DNA of 64,000 nt from Actinomycetes bacterium (GTDB taxonomy: Bacteria; Actinomycetota; Actinomycetes; Mycobacteriales; Mycobacteriaceae): positions 1 through 64,000 of the forward strand of contig JAEWRC010000132.1 in the NCBI GenBank assembly GCA_023460175.1, in the 5' to 3' direction. Shown in pieces: positions 17,591 through 26,053 of the stretch. A program made the position numbers and the translations under genes. The notes under the pieces were generated by a model, which ran no database searches, was not told where the DNA came from, and was given only the letters and a program-made list of their open reading frames with translations. How positions within the stretch are numbered: position 1 is the stretch's first letter; every line of letters begins with the position of its first letter.

Positions 17591-18447
17591 CACACCCCCA
17601 TCCCCGGGATCTCGGGCACCAGGCCCCACAGCGCGAAGGTCAGCAGGACGTCCAGCACGCCGATGGCCAGGATGGCGGTACGCAGCGCCCGGCCGGCGGC
17701 CTGGCCCACCCCCTCGGGGCCGCCGGAGGCGAAGTAGCCGTAGGTGCAGTGCACCAGCGCGACGACGACGGCGAACACGATTGCCTTGATCCCCGAATAC
17801 AGCAGATCCTGGGGTCCCAGCGCGAGGTGGAAGAAGTAGTCATAGGTGCCCGGGGAGGCCCCGTTGAAGAACACCACCACGGTGCGCGTCGACAGGTAGC
17901 TGGCCAGCAGGCCGATCATGTAGATCGGGATCACGCAGACCACGGCGGCGATCACGCGGGTGCCCACCAAGAACGGGATGGACCGCAGCGCCATCGCGTC
18001 GAGCGCGTCGATCTCGTCGGAGATCCGCATGGCCCCGATCTGCGCGGTGAAGCCGGTTCCGACCTTGGCGGCCAACGCAATTGCCACCACCACCGGGGCC
18101 AGTTCGCGGGTGTTCGCGACAGCGGCGAGCATGCCCGACAGGGTGTTCATCCCGACCAGGTCCAGGCCGCGCTGGGTCTCGACGCCCAGCATCATCGCCG
18201 CGGCCAGCGACATGGCGAACACAATGCCGATGGTGCCGCCGCCGGAGAGCAGCGAGCTGTTGCCGAAGGTGACCTCGCCGATCTGGCTGAGCGAATGCTT
18301 GCGGTACCGCACCAGCGCGTAGGGCAGGGAGCCGATCACCTTGCCGTAGAAGCTGACGTGCTGACCGATGGTGGCCAACCCGTTGTAGCTCGCCGCCGCG
18401 GGCTGCGTCAGGTGGTGCAGGGGTGCCGAGCTGGTCAGGGCGGTCAT
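17590..18447 (-). CDS. yrbEB: ABC-type lipid permease YrbEB, mce operon 1
   Basis: A 285-aa MlaE/YrbE (DUF140) permease, which with YrbEA forms the membrane channel of the Mce importer and is driven by the MceG ATPase encoded elsewhere. There are about five membrane spans. The conserved cytoplasmic loop reads AQIGAMRISDEIDALDAM, close to the MlaE family signature, and the C-terminal GPEGVGQAAGRALRTA is also typical. The ATG overlaps the yrbEA stop by ATGA, which sets the start. Confidence 0.93.
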   Translation of the reverse strand: MTALTSSAPLHHLTQPAAASYNGLATIGQHVSFYGKVIGSLPYALVRYRKHSLSQIGEVTFGNSSLLSGGGTIGIVFAMSLAAAMMLGVETQRGLDLVGMNTLSGMLAAVANTRELAPVVVAIALAAKVGTGFTAQIGAMRISDEIDALDAMALRSIPFLVGTRVIAAVVCVIPIYMIGLLASYLSTRTVVVFFNGASPGTYDYFFHLALGPQDLLYSGIKAIVFAVVVALVHCTYGYFASGGPEGVGQAAGRALRTAILAIGVLDVLLTFALWGLVPEIPGMGV

Positions 18448-19256
18448 CGGTAGCTGCCCACCGCGGGGACGACGACCGTGTAGAGCGCCGAGAGGATCGT
18501 GTTGAGGATGAACACCAGGGCGAAGGCGAGCACGACGGCCTCGTTCACCGAGTCCGCGACCCCGCGCGGTCCGCCCTTGGCGTGCAGGCCCTTGAAGGTC
18601 GCCACCAGCGTGGCGGTGAGGCCGAAGACGGCGGCCTTGATCAGGGCCATCACGAAGTCCGAGACCCGGCCGTACTGGCTGAAGGTGGCCAGGAAGCTGC
18701 CGGCGGGCAGTTGTTGCACGCCAATGTGATACGCGTAGCAGGCCAGGACGCCGCCGAAGGTCACCATGGCGCACAGTGCCACCGACACGATGACCGCCGC
18801 GATCAGCCGCGGGGCGACCAGGCGTTCGATCACGTCGAGGCCCATGACCTCCATGGCGTCGACCTCTTCGCGGATCTTGCGCGAGCCCAGGTCGGTACAG
18901 ATGGCCGAGCCCGCCACACCCGCCATCATCAGGGCGCAGACCAGCGCGGCCGCCTGCCCGACGACGATGAAGGCCACCACGGCACCGGAGTAGCCGCCGG
19001 CGCCGATCCGGCCGGCCAGTTCGCCGACGGAGACGGCGATGAACACGCCGATCGGCATCATCAGCAGCAGGGCGGGGCCGGTGCAGACCCGGCCGATGAA
19101 CAGCGTCTGGGTGATGAGTTCGTCGAGTGCCAGCCGCCGCCGGACCACCGCGACCCCGACGCTAATGAGCGCTTGGACCGAGAATCCCAGGACGTAGCCG
19201 CCCTGGACCATGAGGTCGCGCAGCGGGCCCTTGGTGGCCGGCAGCTCGTAGGTCAT
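18444..19256 (-). CDS. yrbEA: ABC-type lipid permease YrbEA, mce operon 1 (first gene)
   Basis: A 270-aa MlaE/YrbE permease and first gene of the operon. The family loop is TDLGSRKIREEVDAMEVMG; the C-terminal hydrophobic helices include NEAVVLAFALVFILNTIL. The start at 19256 has AAAGGA a suitable distance upstream. The gene is divergent from a tandem TetR regulator across about 290 bp. The two mce operons in this window are not near-identical copies: the two YrbEA proteins differ in most positions outside the signature loop. Confidence 0.93.
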   Translation of the reverse strand: MTYELPATKGPLRDLMVQGGYVLGFSVQALISVGVAVVRRRLALDELITQTLFIGRVCTGPALLLMMPIGVFIAVSVGELAGRIGAGGYSGAVVAFIVVGQAAALVCALMMAGVAGSAICTDLGSRKIREEVDAMEVMGLDVIERLVAPRLIAAVIVSVALCAMVTFGGVLACYAYHIGVQQLPAGSFLATFSQYGRVSDFVMALIKAAVFGLTATLVATFKGLHAKGGPRGVADSVNEAVVLAFALVFILNTILSALYTVVVPAVGSYR

Positions 19257-19547
19257 GGCGTCCTTTCCCGGATCGAGTCACGGCGTCCGGGGTGCAACAG
19301 CCCGACCCCCCGGTCGAGTGGAGCATGTCACAGGTCCGCTCGATCGCGCAAGGTCTAAGTTAATGACCATTCGTCGATTGGTGGGTGGCTCACCGGGCGG
19401 CCACGCCGCCGGGGTGGCGCGGCTGCGTAGGTAGTCAGCGGCGTTATTCGACCGGGGCGAGCCGATATGACTCGCGATCTATGTTGAGCGATGTTCCTAC
19501 GCCGTGCAAGCTGACCGCGAGGGCTTGGGTGGGTTACCGTGTCCGCC
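19257..19547. promoter_or_regulatory. Divergent intergenic region between mce operon 1 and tandem TetR gene
   Basis: This 290-bp gap has no gene. It is the only place for the promoters of the mce operon (leftward) and the TetR gene (rightward). It includes an AT-richer patch at about 19355-19385 and a short dyad AATGACCATT. I cannot assign -10/-35 elements or an operator with confidence. An Mce3R-type protein encoded beside it makes autoregulation and operon repression likely. Confidence 0.5.
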
Positions 19548-20792
19548 ATGTCCTCGGTTCGCAGGCGACCCCGTAACCGCAAGGCTCAGATCGCCCGCGC
19601 GGCGGCCGAGGCCTTCGGGGAGTCCGGCTACCACGCGGTGAGCATGGACGACATCGCGACCCGCGTCGGCATCTCGGCCGCGGCGCTCTACCGCCACGCG
19701 GCCGGCAAGTACCAGTTGTTCCGGGACGCGGTCCTGGCGCTGGGAACTCAGCTGCAGGACTGTACCGCGTTCGTCGAGGAGTCACCGACCTTCCCGGAGC
19801 CCGCCCACCTGCGCGATGAGATCCTGACGGCCCTGATCGACACGGCGCTGGCCAACCGCAGCTCGGGCGGGCTGTACCGGCGGCAGGCCCGCTATCTGGT
19901 CGACGACGACCACGTGCTGTTGATGGACCAGTTGAAGTCGGTCAACCGGCGTATCCAGGTGCCGCTGCGGGAACTGCGGCCGGGGCTGGCCGCGCCGCAG
20001 CGCTGGACGTTGTCGGCGGCGGCGCTGAGCGTCATCGGTTCGGTGGCCGACCACCATGCCCAACTGGGTCACCCGCAGCTTCGGGTGTTGTTGCTCGGCC
20101 GCGCCGCGACAGTTCTGAATGCCGAACTGCCCCAGCGGGTCTCACGCGAGGCGGTGGTGACGGCCGCGGAGGTCAGCGCCGGCCGGTACGAGGACGTGCT
20201 GCGCCAGTCGCTGATCCTGTTCCACCGCCGCGGCTACCACCAGACCAGCGTGGAGGACATCGCCGGGGCGGTCGGCATGCCGGCGTCCGGCATCTACCGG
20301 TATTTCGCGGGCAAGGCCGACATTCTGGCCGCCTCGTTCCGCCGCGCCGCCGACCGGGTTTCGGCCGATGTCGCCAATACCCTGGCCGCAGAGTCGGATC
20401 CGGGTCAGGCGCTGGACCGGCTCATCGAGGCCTACATCGCCCGGTCGTTCGAGCACCCGGAACTGGCCCACGTCTACCACACCGAGCGGATCAACCTTCC
20501 GCCCGCGGATGACAAGGTGCTGCGCAACATTCAGCGCGCCACGGTGGAGGCCTGGGCGCAGTTGCTCACCGCGGTCCGGCCGCAGTTCGGGGTGGCCGAG
20601 GCGCGCATCGTGGTCCATGCGGGCTTCGCCGTCGTCGTCGACATCGGCCGCCTGGTGGGGTTCGACGACGCCGGGGGAGCGGCGCAATCGCGGGCCTGGG
20701 TGCGCACGTTGATGACCGCGACGCTGCTCGGCGGTGAGATCGCCGAAGCGCCCGTGGAAACCGCCGGCGTCAGCGTCGACCTGTCGGCCTGA
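19548..20792 (+). CDS. Tandem-domain TetR regulator (Mce3R-like)
   Basis: A 414-aa protein with two TetR DNA-binding domains: the first at about residues 10-56 (IARAAAEAFGESGYHAVS, with SAAALYRHAAGKYQLF) and the second at about 220-270 (RQSLILFHRRGYHQTSVED, with ASGIYRYFAGKADIL). This double architecture is that of M. tuberculosis Mce3R, the repressor of mce3. The position, divergent from a complete mce operon, fits a local repressor. The start is ATG 19548, with GTG 19539 possible. The ligand is unknown; fatty-acyl or steroid compounds are likely from the context. Confidence 0.8.
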   Translation: MSSVRRRPRNRKAQIARAAAEAFGESGYHAVSMDDIATRVGISAAALYRHAAGKYQLFRDAVLALGTQLQDCTAFVEESPTFPEPAHLRDEILTALIDTALANRSSGGLYRRQARYLVDDDHVLLMDQLKSVNRRIQVPLRELRPGLAAPQRWTLSAAALSVIGSVADHHAQLGHPQLRVLLLGRAATVLNAELPQRVSREAVVTAAEVSAGRYEDVLRQSLILFHRRGYHQTSVEDIAGAVGMPASGIYRYFAGKADILAASFRRAADRVSADVANTLAAESDPGQALDRLIEAYIARSFEHPELAHVYHTERINLPPADDKVLRNIQRATVEAWAQLLTAVRPQFGVAEARIVVHAGFAVVVDIGRLVGFDDAGGAAQSRAWVRTLMTATLLGGEIAEAPVETAGVSVDLSA

Positions 20793-20805
20793 ACCGCAGG
20801 CGATC

Positions 20806-21285
20806 TCAGCGCGCCCGCCACAACCGGTCGGAGGCCGGACCCGCCGACTCGGCGCGGATGCGCTGAAAATTGCGACCGCCGCGGCGAAACGTCGCGAGCA
20901 CCTCGGCCGGAACCTCGTGCTCGACCAGTGGCCGGTCGGTCCAATCGCAGTTGCGCACGTGCACCAGATCGGCCGTGGCCGCGGCCGGATCGGCGTCGTA
21001 GGTCCACGGCCCGGTCAACTGCCCCAGCCAGAACAGCCCGTCGGGGTCCCGGGTCCACACCAAGGCGCCGGCGGCGACGGCGGCGAAACGTTCGATGCGC
21101 GCGCTGGTGCGCGGGTCGTACTGTTCGGCGGCCAGGCGCAGCGCCGTAGCCAGATCGCGCGGGGCGGGCCGCAAGACACCGCCGAATCCGCACAGCCCGA
21201 CGGCCATCGCCCGATCAAAGGCCAACGCGGGGTCGACGTCGTCGCGGCGAGACCGCAGCGGCGCCCGATACACCCCGGCCGACAT
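20806..21285 (-). CDS. Small protein with possible PUA/EVE-like domain
   Basis: A 159-aa protein that I do not recognise firmly. The middle part, LVWTRDPDGLFWLGQLTGPW, followed by TYDAD, a His-Val-Arg motif, and a final GGRNFQRIRAESAG, resembles the pattern of EVE/PUA-like domains in restriction-associated proteins (solvent-exposed aromatic pocket, G-x-Y, H-x-R, conserved end). That would mean binding of a modified base or RNA. It begins two bases after menJ ends and is on the same strand, so it is probably cotranscribed with menJ. It is absent from the M. tuberculosis order as I recall it. Confidence 0.4.
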   Translation of the reverse strand: MSAGVYRAPLRSRRDDVDPALAFDRAMAVGLCGFGGVLRPAPRDLATALRLAAEQYDPRTSARIERFAAVAAGALVWTRDPDGLFWLGQLTGPWTYDADPAAATADLVHVRNCDWTDRPLVEHEVPAEVLATFRRGGRNFQRIRAESAGPASDRLWRAR

Positions 21286-21287
21286 GG

Positions 21288-22532
21288 CTACGCGAACGGC
21301 GCACGCCGGTCGAGGCGCCGTGAGCCGGCACCCGCGGCGCGCCAGACCCGCGCGACCCAGTCGGCGTCCTCGTCGGTCACCAGGTTGCCCATGACACGCA
21401 CGGCGATGCCCATCAACGTTGTCGAGCGCATCGCGATCGGGCCGGTCATGGGCAGGAATCGGGGGATGGTCAGCAGCAGCGCCAGTCGCCGGGCCACCGA
21501 GAATCCCTTGGCGTAGTGCTCCTGTAGGACGGCCGGCCAGGCCTGCGACAGGTCGGTGACGTCGAGCATGTCGGCGGCCAGTCGCCCGGTCTCGAGACCG
21601 TAGTCGATGCCCTCCCCGTTGAGCGGGTTGACGCAGGCCGCAGCGTCGCCGATCAGCATCCAGTTCGGTCCGGCCACCCCGGACACCGCCCCGCCCATCG
21701 GCAGCAGCGCCGACGACACCTGCAGGGGCGGGCCCTCGAAACCCCAGTCCGCGCGCTTGAGGTCGGCGTAATGCTTGATCAGCGGTTTGAGGGCGACGTC
21801 GGCGGGGCGTTTGACGGTGGCCAGCGCACCGACCCCGAGGTTCACCTGCCCGTTGCCCAGCGGGAAGATCCAGCCGTAGCCGGGCAGCACGGCGCCGTCG
21901 GTGGAACGCAGTTCCAGGTCCGAGGAGATCCACGGCTCGTCGGCGCGCGGGGAGTCCAGATAGCCGCGCACCGCCACGCCGTAGACGGTTTCCTGATGCC
22001 ACTGCCGGCCCAGCACCCGACCCAGCGTGGAGCGCGCCCCGTCGGCGACGATCAGGGTCCGGCACCGCACCCGGGCCCCGTCGGAGAGCACCAGCGTGTC
22101 GACCCGCCCGGAGGAATCGCGCTCGACATCAACGACTTTCACGCCGAGCAGCATCTTGGCCCCGGCGTCCTCGGCGACCTGCCGGATCCGGTCGTCGAGT
22201 TCGGTGCGCGGAACCGCCGAACCCGTCGACGGGAACGCCGGGCCCGGCCAGTCCACCTGGACCGCCGAACCGAAGCCGGCCAGCCGCAACCCGCGGTGCC
22301 GGATGTGCTCGTCGAGCCAGCCGTCCAGACCCAGGAGGCCGAGTTCGGCGACCGCCCGCGGGGTCAGCCCGTCGCCGCAGGCCTTGTCCCGCGGGAAGGT
22401 GGCCGAATCGATGACGACGACGTCGCGACCGGCGCGTGCGGCCCAGGCCGCGGCCGCGGAACCAGCCGGTCCGGCACCCACGACAGCCACCTCGGCGGTA
22501 TGGGCGGCACAGGTTGGTTCCGGGATGTTCAC
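21288..22532 (-). CDS. menJ: Menaquinone reductase (FAD-dependent, beta-isoprene unit)
   Basis: A 414-aa flavoprotein of the geranylgeranyl-reductase family. It partly saturates the isoprenoid chain of menaquinone to MK-9(II-H2), as shown for M. tuberculosis Rv0561c. The FAD-binding motif GAGPAGSAAAAWAARAG is near residue 20, then DKACGDGLTPRAV, and the second FAD motif LIGDAAACVNPLNGEGI in the C-terminal half. The start is a GTG at 22532, 21 bp from the divergent grcC1 start. The long upstream frame is a shadow of grcC1. Pairing with a polyprenyl diphosphate synthase fits quinone tail biosynthesis. Confidence 0.9.
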   Translation of the reverse strand: MNIPEPTCAAHTAEVAVVGAGPAGSAAAAWAARAGRDVVVIDSATFPRDKACGDGLTPRAVAELGLLGLDGWLDEHIRHRGLRLAGFGSAVQVDWPGPAFPSTGSAVPRTELDDRIRQVAEDAGAKMLLGVKVVDVERDSSGRVDTLVLSDGARVRCRTLIVADGARSTLGRVLGRQWHQETVYGVAVRGYLDSPRADEPWISSDLELRSTDGAVLPGYGWIFPLGNGQVNLGVGALATVKRPADVALKPLIKHYADLKRADWGFEGPPLQVSSALLPMGGAVSGVAGPNWMLIGDAAACVNPLNGEGIDYGLETGRLAADMLDVTDLSQAWPAVLQEHYAKGFSVARRLALLLTIPRFLPMTGPIAMRSTTLMGIAVRVMGNLVTDEDADWVARVWRAAGAGSRRLDRRAPFA

Positions 22533-22541
22533 GAAGCCCAG

Positions 22542-22547
22542 TATGTT
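22542..22547 (+). promoter_or_regulatory. Candidate -10 element for leaderless grcC1
   Basis: TATGTT ends six bases before the ATG of grcC1 and no Shine-Dalgarno sequence precedes it, as in leaderless mycobacterial genes. The 21-bp gap to menJ means the two divergent promoters overlap. Confidence 0.4.
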
Positions 22548-22553
22548 GGACGC

Positions 22554-23561
22554 ATGAGGACGCCGGCGAGCGTGGTTGCGGGAGTGGACTTCGGGGACCC
22601 CGATTTCGCGCGAAGTGTCCGCGACGGGGTTGGTCAGATCGAGACGCTGATGGAGGCCGAGCTCGGCCGTTCCGACGGCCTGATGTCCGAGGCGGTGCAG
22701 CACCTGTTCCGCGCGGGCGGAAAGCGGTTCCGGCCGTTGTTCACCGTGCTGTCGGCCGGGCTGGGGCCGCGGCCGGACGCGCCGGAGGTCACCATCGCCG
22801 GTGCGGTGATCGAGATGGTGCACCTGGCGACGCTGTACCACGACGACGTGATGGACGATGCCCAAGTGCGCCGCGGCGCGCCCAGCGCCAACGCGCGCTG
22901 GAGCAACAACATCGCGATCCTGGCGGGCGACTACCTGTTCGCGACGGCCTCGCGGCTGGTGTCGCGGCTGGGCCCCGACGCGGTGCTGGTGATCGCCGAC
23001 ACGTTCGCCGAGTTGGTCACCGGCCAGATGCGCGAGACCCGCGGCGCGTCCGAGGACGCCGATCCCATCGAGCACTACCTGAAGGTGGTGTACGAGAAGA
23101 CGGCGTGCCTGATCTCGGCCTCGGGCCGCTTCGGTGCGACCTTCTCCGGGGCCTCGGACGAACAGATCGAGCGGTTGGCCCGCCTCGGCGGTCAGGTCGG
23201 CATGGTCTTCCAGATCTCCGACGACATCATCGACATCGACAGCGATCCCGACGAGTCGGGCAAGCTGCCCGGCACCGACCTGCGGGAGGGCGTGCACACG
23301 CTGCCGGTGCTCTACGCGCTGCGCGAAGACGGTCCCGACGCCGCGCGACTGCGGGAACTGCTGAAGAAGCCCGTCGAGGACGACGACGTGCTGGCCGAGG
23401 CCTTGGGCTTGCTGCGGGCCTCCCCGGGGATGGCCAAGGCCAAGGAAACCGTGCGGGATTACGCGGAGCAGGCGCTGGCCGAGCTTCAGCACCTGCCCGA
23501 CGGGCCGGGTCGGTACGCCCTGGCGTCGCTGGTGAACTACACCGTCAACCGAGACGGTTAG
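22554..23561 (+). CDS. grcC1: Polyprenyl diphosphate synthase
   Basis: A 335-aa trans-prenyltransferase that chains isopentenyl diphosphate units, probably to make the menaquinone side chain. The first Asp-rich motif is HDDVMDD (near residue 100), preceded by GGKRFRPLF; the second is DDIIDIDSDPDESGK. Its length matches that of M. tuberculosis GrcC1 (Rv0562), which also neighbours menJ and htpX. The residues before the first motif (MVHLATLY) are of the type that permits a long product, but chain length cannot be fixed by eye. Confidence 0.9.
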   Translation: MRTPASVVAGVDFGDPDFARSVRDGVGQIETLMEAELGRSDGLMSEAVQHLFRAGGKRFRPLFTVLSAGLGPRPDAPEVTIAGAVIEMVHLATLYHDDVMDDAQVRRGAPSANARWSNNIAILAGDYLFATASRLVSRLGPDAVLVIADTFAELVTGQMRETRGASEDADPIEHYLKVVYEKTACLISASGRFGATFSGASDEQIERLARLGGQVGMVFQISDDIIDIDSDPDESGKLPGTDLREGVHTLPVLYALREDGPDAARLRELLKKPVEDDDVLAEALGLLRASPGMAKAKETVRDYAEQALAELQHLPDGPGRYALASLVNYTVNRDG

Positions 23562-23605
23562 CCCCGTTCCCGGAACTTCGGTGCCTCGGTTGCCGTTTAA
23601 TCAGC

Positions 23606-23617
23606 TGACAGCTGTCA
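23606..23617. promoter_or_regulatory. Perfect 12-bp palindrome before htpX
   Basis: TGACAGCTGTCA lies between grcC1 and htpX, ending 16 bases before the htpX start and directly before its ribosome binding site. Its symmetry and place suggest an operator for htpX, but no regulator is known to me for this sequence. Confidence 0.45.
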
Positions 23618-23633
23618 AGGTAGGAGGACGTTG

Positions 23634-24539
23634 ATGACTTGGCACCCGACCGGTAACCGGATCAAGACTTTCGTGTTGTTGGTGGGCTTCACCGCCCTGA
23701 TCATGTTCATCGGCGCGCTGTTCACCCAGTCGACCGGTTCGACGATCTGGATCTGGATCGCGCTGCTGTTCGCGCTGGGCACCAACGCCTACACCTACTT
23801 CAACAGCGACAAGCTGGCGCTGCGGGCCATGCACGCGGTGCCGGTCACCGAGGTGCAGGCCCCGGTGATGTACAAGATCGTGCGCGAGCTGGCGACCACC
23901 GCGCACCAGCCGATGCCGCGGCTGTATGTCTCCGACACCGCCAACCCGAATGCCTTTGCCACCGGTCGCAATCCGCGCAACGCCGCGGTGTGCTGCACCA
24001 CCGGCATCCTCAACATCCTCAACGAGCGTGAACTGCGCGCGGTGCTCGGCCACGAGCTGTCCCATGTCTACAACCGCGACATCCTGATCTCGTGCGTGGC
24101 CGGGGCCATGGCCTCGGTGATCACCGCGCTGGCCAACTTCGCCTTCTTCGCGAACATGTTCGGCGGCAATCGCCAGGGTGGCGGCGGGAACATCTTCGCG
24201 CTGCTGCTGATCCAGCTGCTCGGCCCCATCGCGGCGACCGTGGTGCGGATGGCCGTCTCGCGGTCGCGGGAGTACCAGGCCGACCAGTCGGGCGCCGAGT
24301 TGACCGGCGATCCGCTGGCGCTCGCCTCGGCGCTGCGCAAGATCTCCGGCGGGGTCGAGCAGGCCCCGCTGCCGCCGGACCCGAAGCTGGCCGATCAGGC
24401 ACACCTGATGATCGCCAGCCCGTTCCGCGCCGGCGAGAAGATCGGCAAGCTGTTCTCCACGCATCCGCCGATGGAGGAACGCATCAAGCGCCTCGAGGAC
24501 ATGGCCGGCCGCGGCGGGCTACGCCCCGGCGGCTACTGA
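23634..24539 (+). CDS. htpX: Membrane zinc metalloprotease HtpX
   Basis: A 301-aa M48-family protease that degrades misfolded membrane proteins. Two N-terminal spans ([17 protein letters not shown] and [19 protein letters not shown]), then the zinc motif HELSH in [12 protein letters not shown], and two more hydrophobic segments. The third zinc ligand lies in the [14 protein letters not shown] region. AGGAGG at 23622-23627 is well spaced to ATG 23634; the TTG just before it is not used. It overlaps a convergent gene by seven bases. It is syntenic with M. tuberculosis Rv0563. Confidence 0.93.
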   Translation: MTWHPTGNRIKTFVLLVGFTALIMFIGALFTQSTGSTIWIWIALLFALGTNAYTYFNSDKLALRAMHAVPVTEVQAPVMYKIVRELATTAHQPMPRLYVSDTANPNAFATGRNPRNAAVCCTTGILNILNERELRAVLGHELSHVYNRDILISCVAGAMASVITALANFAFFANMFGGNRQGGGGNIFALLLIQLLGPIAATVVRMAVSRSREYQADQSGAELTGDPLALASALRKISGGVEQAPLPPDPKLADQAHLMIASPFRAGEKIGKLFSTHPPMEERIKRLEDMAGRGGLRPGGY

Positions 24540-25321
24540 CCCCCGAACTCGGGGCGCAGCACCGGCTGCAACGCCGACAGCGGGATGTGCGCCTGCACGG
24601 TGCCGCCGTCCATCGACCACTGCATGACGCCCGGGGTGAAATCGGTTGGGCTGTCCCGGCCCACCGGATAGTCGGGCATGTAGAGGATCAGTTCGTTCGG
24701 GGTCAACGCCCACGCCTTGTAGCCACCCGAGTACACCTTGTCCGGGGTCCAGCGGTCCGCGACGAACGGGTAGGTCCCCGGTTGGTGCGGCGGCTGCGCC
24801 CGGTCCAGCGCGGCCACCACGTAGGGCTGCGCCAGCGGCGGTAGCGCCACCAGCGGGTCCACGCCCGGCTGCACCAGATCGGCCAGGCCGAGTTGACGGC
24901 CACCGGCCATGTCGAACGTGAAGGTGCGGTAGGCGTTGTTGAAGTCCGGCCCGTCGGCGTGATAGGTCTCCCGGAACACCGCCGAGACGACGTCGCCGCG
25001 CCGGTGGATCTGGTAGTTGCCCTCACCGAAGCTGTCGGCGACCATGTCCGTCCCGGCCCGCCGCCAGTTCTCCACCAGGGTGTTCAGGTATCCGCGCACC
25101 ACCGGACCGGCCACCGGGTCGTCGACGAGCTCGGCGGGGATCGCGACCTTGATGTCCCGCACCGCGTTTCGCTGCGAGACGACCGAGGTGCGGCAGTACT
25201 GACCGTCCCACTGGCCGCGCAACTCGTCGCAGAACGATGCCTGCGAGGCGCCGGCTCCGGGGGAGGCGAGCAGCGCCGCGGCCGCCGCGATCACCGCGGC
25301 CAGCCCGTACCGGATACCCAT
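24533..25321 (-). CDS. Secreted MPT64-like protein (DUF3298/RsiV-type)
   Basis: A 262-aa exported protein. The signal peptide [21 protein letters not shown] ends at an Ala-x-Ala-like site near residue 28. The mature N-terminus [17 protein letters not shown] has the paired cysteines seen in MPT64 and TB22.2 of M. tuberculosis, and a DUF3298 domain follows ([20 protein letters not shown]). MPT64 relatives have weak esterase activity and unknown function. It overlaps htpX tail-to-tail and lies downstream of the second mce operon on the same strand, 17 bp after the Mce-associated gene, so it may be cotranscribed. Confidence 0.65.
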   Translation of the reverse strand: MGIRYGLAAVIAAAAALLASPGAGASQASFCDELRGQWDGQYCRTSVVSQRNAVRDIKVAIPAELVDDPVAGPVVRGYLNTLVENWRRAGTDMVADSFGEGNYQIHRRGDVVSAVFRETYHADGPDFNNAYRTFTFDMAGGRQLGLADLVQPGVDPLVALPPLAQPYVVAALDRAQPPHQPGTYPFVADRWTPDKVYSGGYKAWALTPNELILYMPDYPVGRDSPTDFTPGVMQWSMDGGTVQAHIPLSALQPVLRPEFGGQ

Positions 25322-25338
25322 GCTTGTCACCGCCGGGC

Positions 25339-26025
25339 TCAGGGCAGCTCGACTTGGCTTGCGCGCCAACGGTCGTCGACCAGCTCCATGGTCATCTTGA
25401 TCCGGCTGCGGTCGATGCGCGGGTCGGGGACGCTGGTGTTGGACACCGACTGGTCGACGAACAGCAACACCACGACCTTGTCGGGGGTGGCGGACTGCAC
25501 CGCGGACTCGACGACGACGCCGTGCGCGGTGGCCTTGTTGTCGATGAGCAGCTGCCGCAGTTGCGTGCTGGACTGCGAGTACATGTCCTTGAACTCGCCG
25601 GTGGCGCCGTCGAGCACCTGGTCGAAGTTCTCGTCGACCTTGTTGGAGTCGATGCTGGTCAGCACCTGCGCGTAGGCGGTGGCGGCCTCCTGGGCCTGCC
25701 GGCCGGCGTCGTCGACGCTGGTGACGTTCCACAGTTTCCAGCCCAGGAACCCGGCGCCGGCCAGCGCGACGACGAGCGCCGCCGCCAGGGCGCCGACCAG
25801 CCACCCGGGCCGCGACGACGGCGCCGTGGTCGCGGGCGCGTTGGTGGCCTCGGAGCCCTCGGGGCTGTCCGCAGCGTCGGTGGTCTCGGCGTCGGTGGCC
25901 GAATCCTCGGTGCCTTCGGTCTCGTGGATCTCCTCGGTGGCCTCGGTGAGCTCCTCGGGCGCGGTGTCGGACTTCTTGTCGGTGGTCTTTGCGTCGGTGG
26001 TCTTCTTGTCAGTGGTCACAGTCAA
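25339..26025 (-). CDS. Mce-associated membrane protein, mce operon 2
   Basis: A 228-aa protein with a very acidic Thr/Glu/Asp-rich N-terminus of about 75 residues, one membrane span (WLVGALAAALVVALAGAGFL), and an extracytoplasmic domain ending in DDRWRASQVELP, as in other Mce-associated proteins. AGGAG lies six bases before TTG 26025; GTG 26019 is an alternative start. It follows mceF of operon 2 after a 28-bp gap. It probably stabilises the Mce complex at the membrane. Confidence 0.75.
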   Translation of the reverse strand: MTVTTDKKTTDAKTTDKKSDTAPEELTEATEEIHETEGTEDSATDAETTDAADSPEGSEATNAPATTAPSSRPGWLVGALAAALVVALAGAGFLGWKLWNVTSVDDAGRQAQEAATAYAQVLTSIDSNKVDENFDQVLDGATGEFKDMYSQSSTQLRQLLIDNKATAHGVVVESAVQSATPDKVVVLLFVDQSVSNTSVPDPRIDRSRIKMTMELVDDRWRASQVELP

Positions 26026-26053
26026 GTCAGTCTCCTTTCTCTGACTGTCGGGG

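Noticed and set aside
19355..19385. Short dyad AATGACCATT as an Mce3R-type operator
   Set aside because: Too short and unique in the window; the second tandem TetR region shows a different motif.
21288..23492. A 734-codon minus-strand ORF
   Set aside because: Its first 320 codons run antisense to grcC1 and have no protein-like pattern; only the part from GTG 22532 is menJ.
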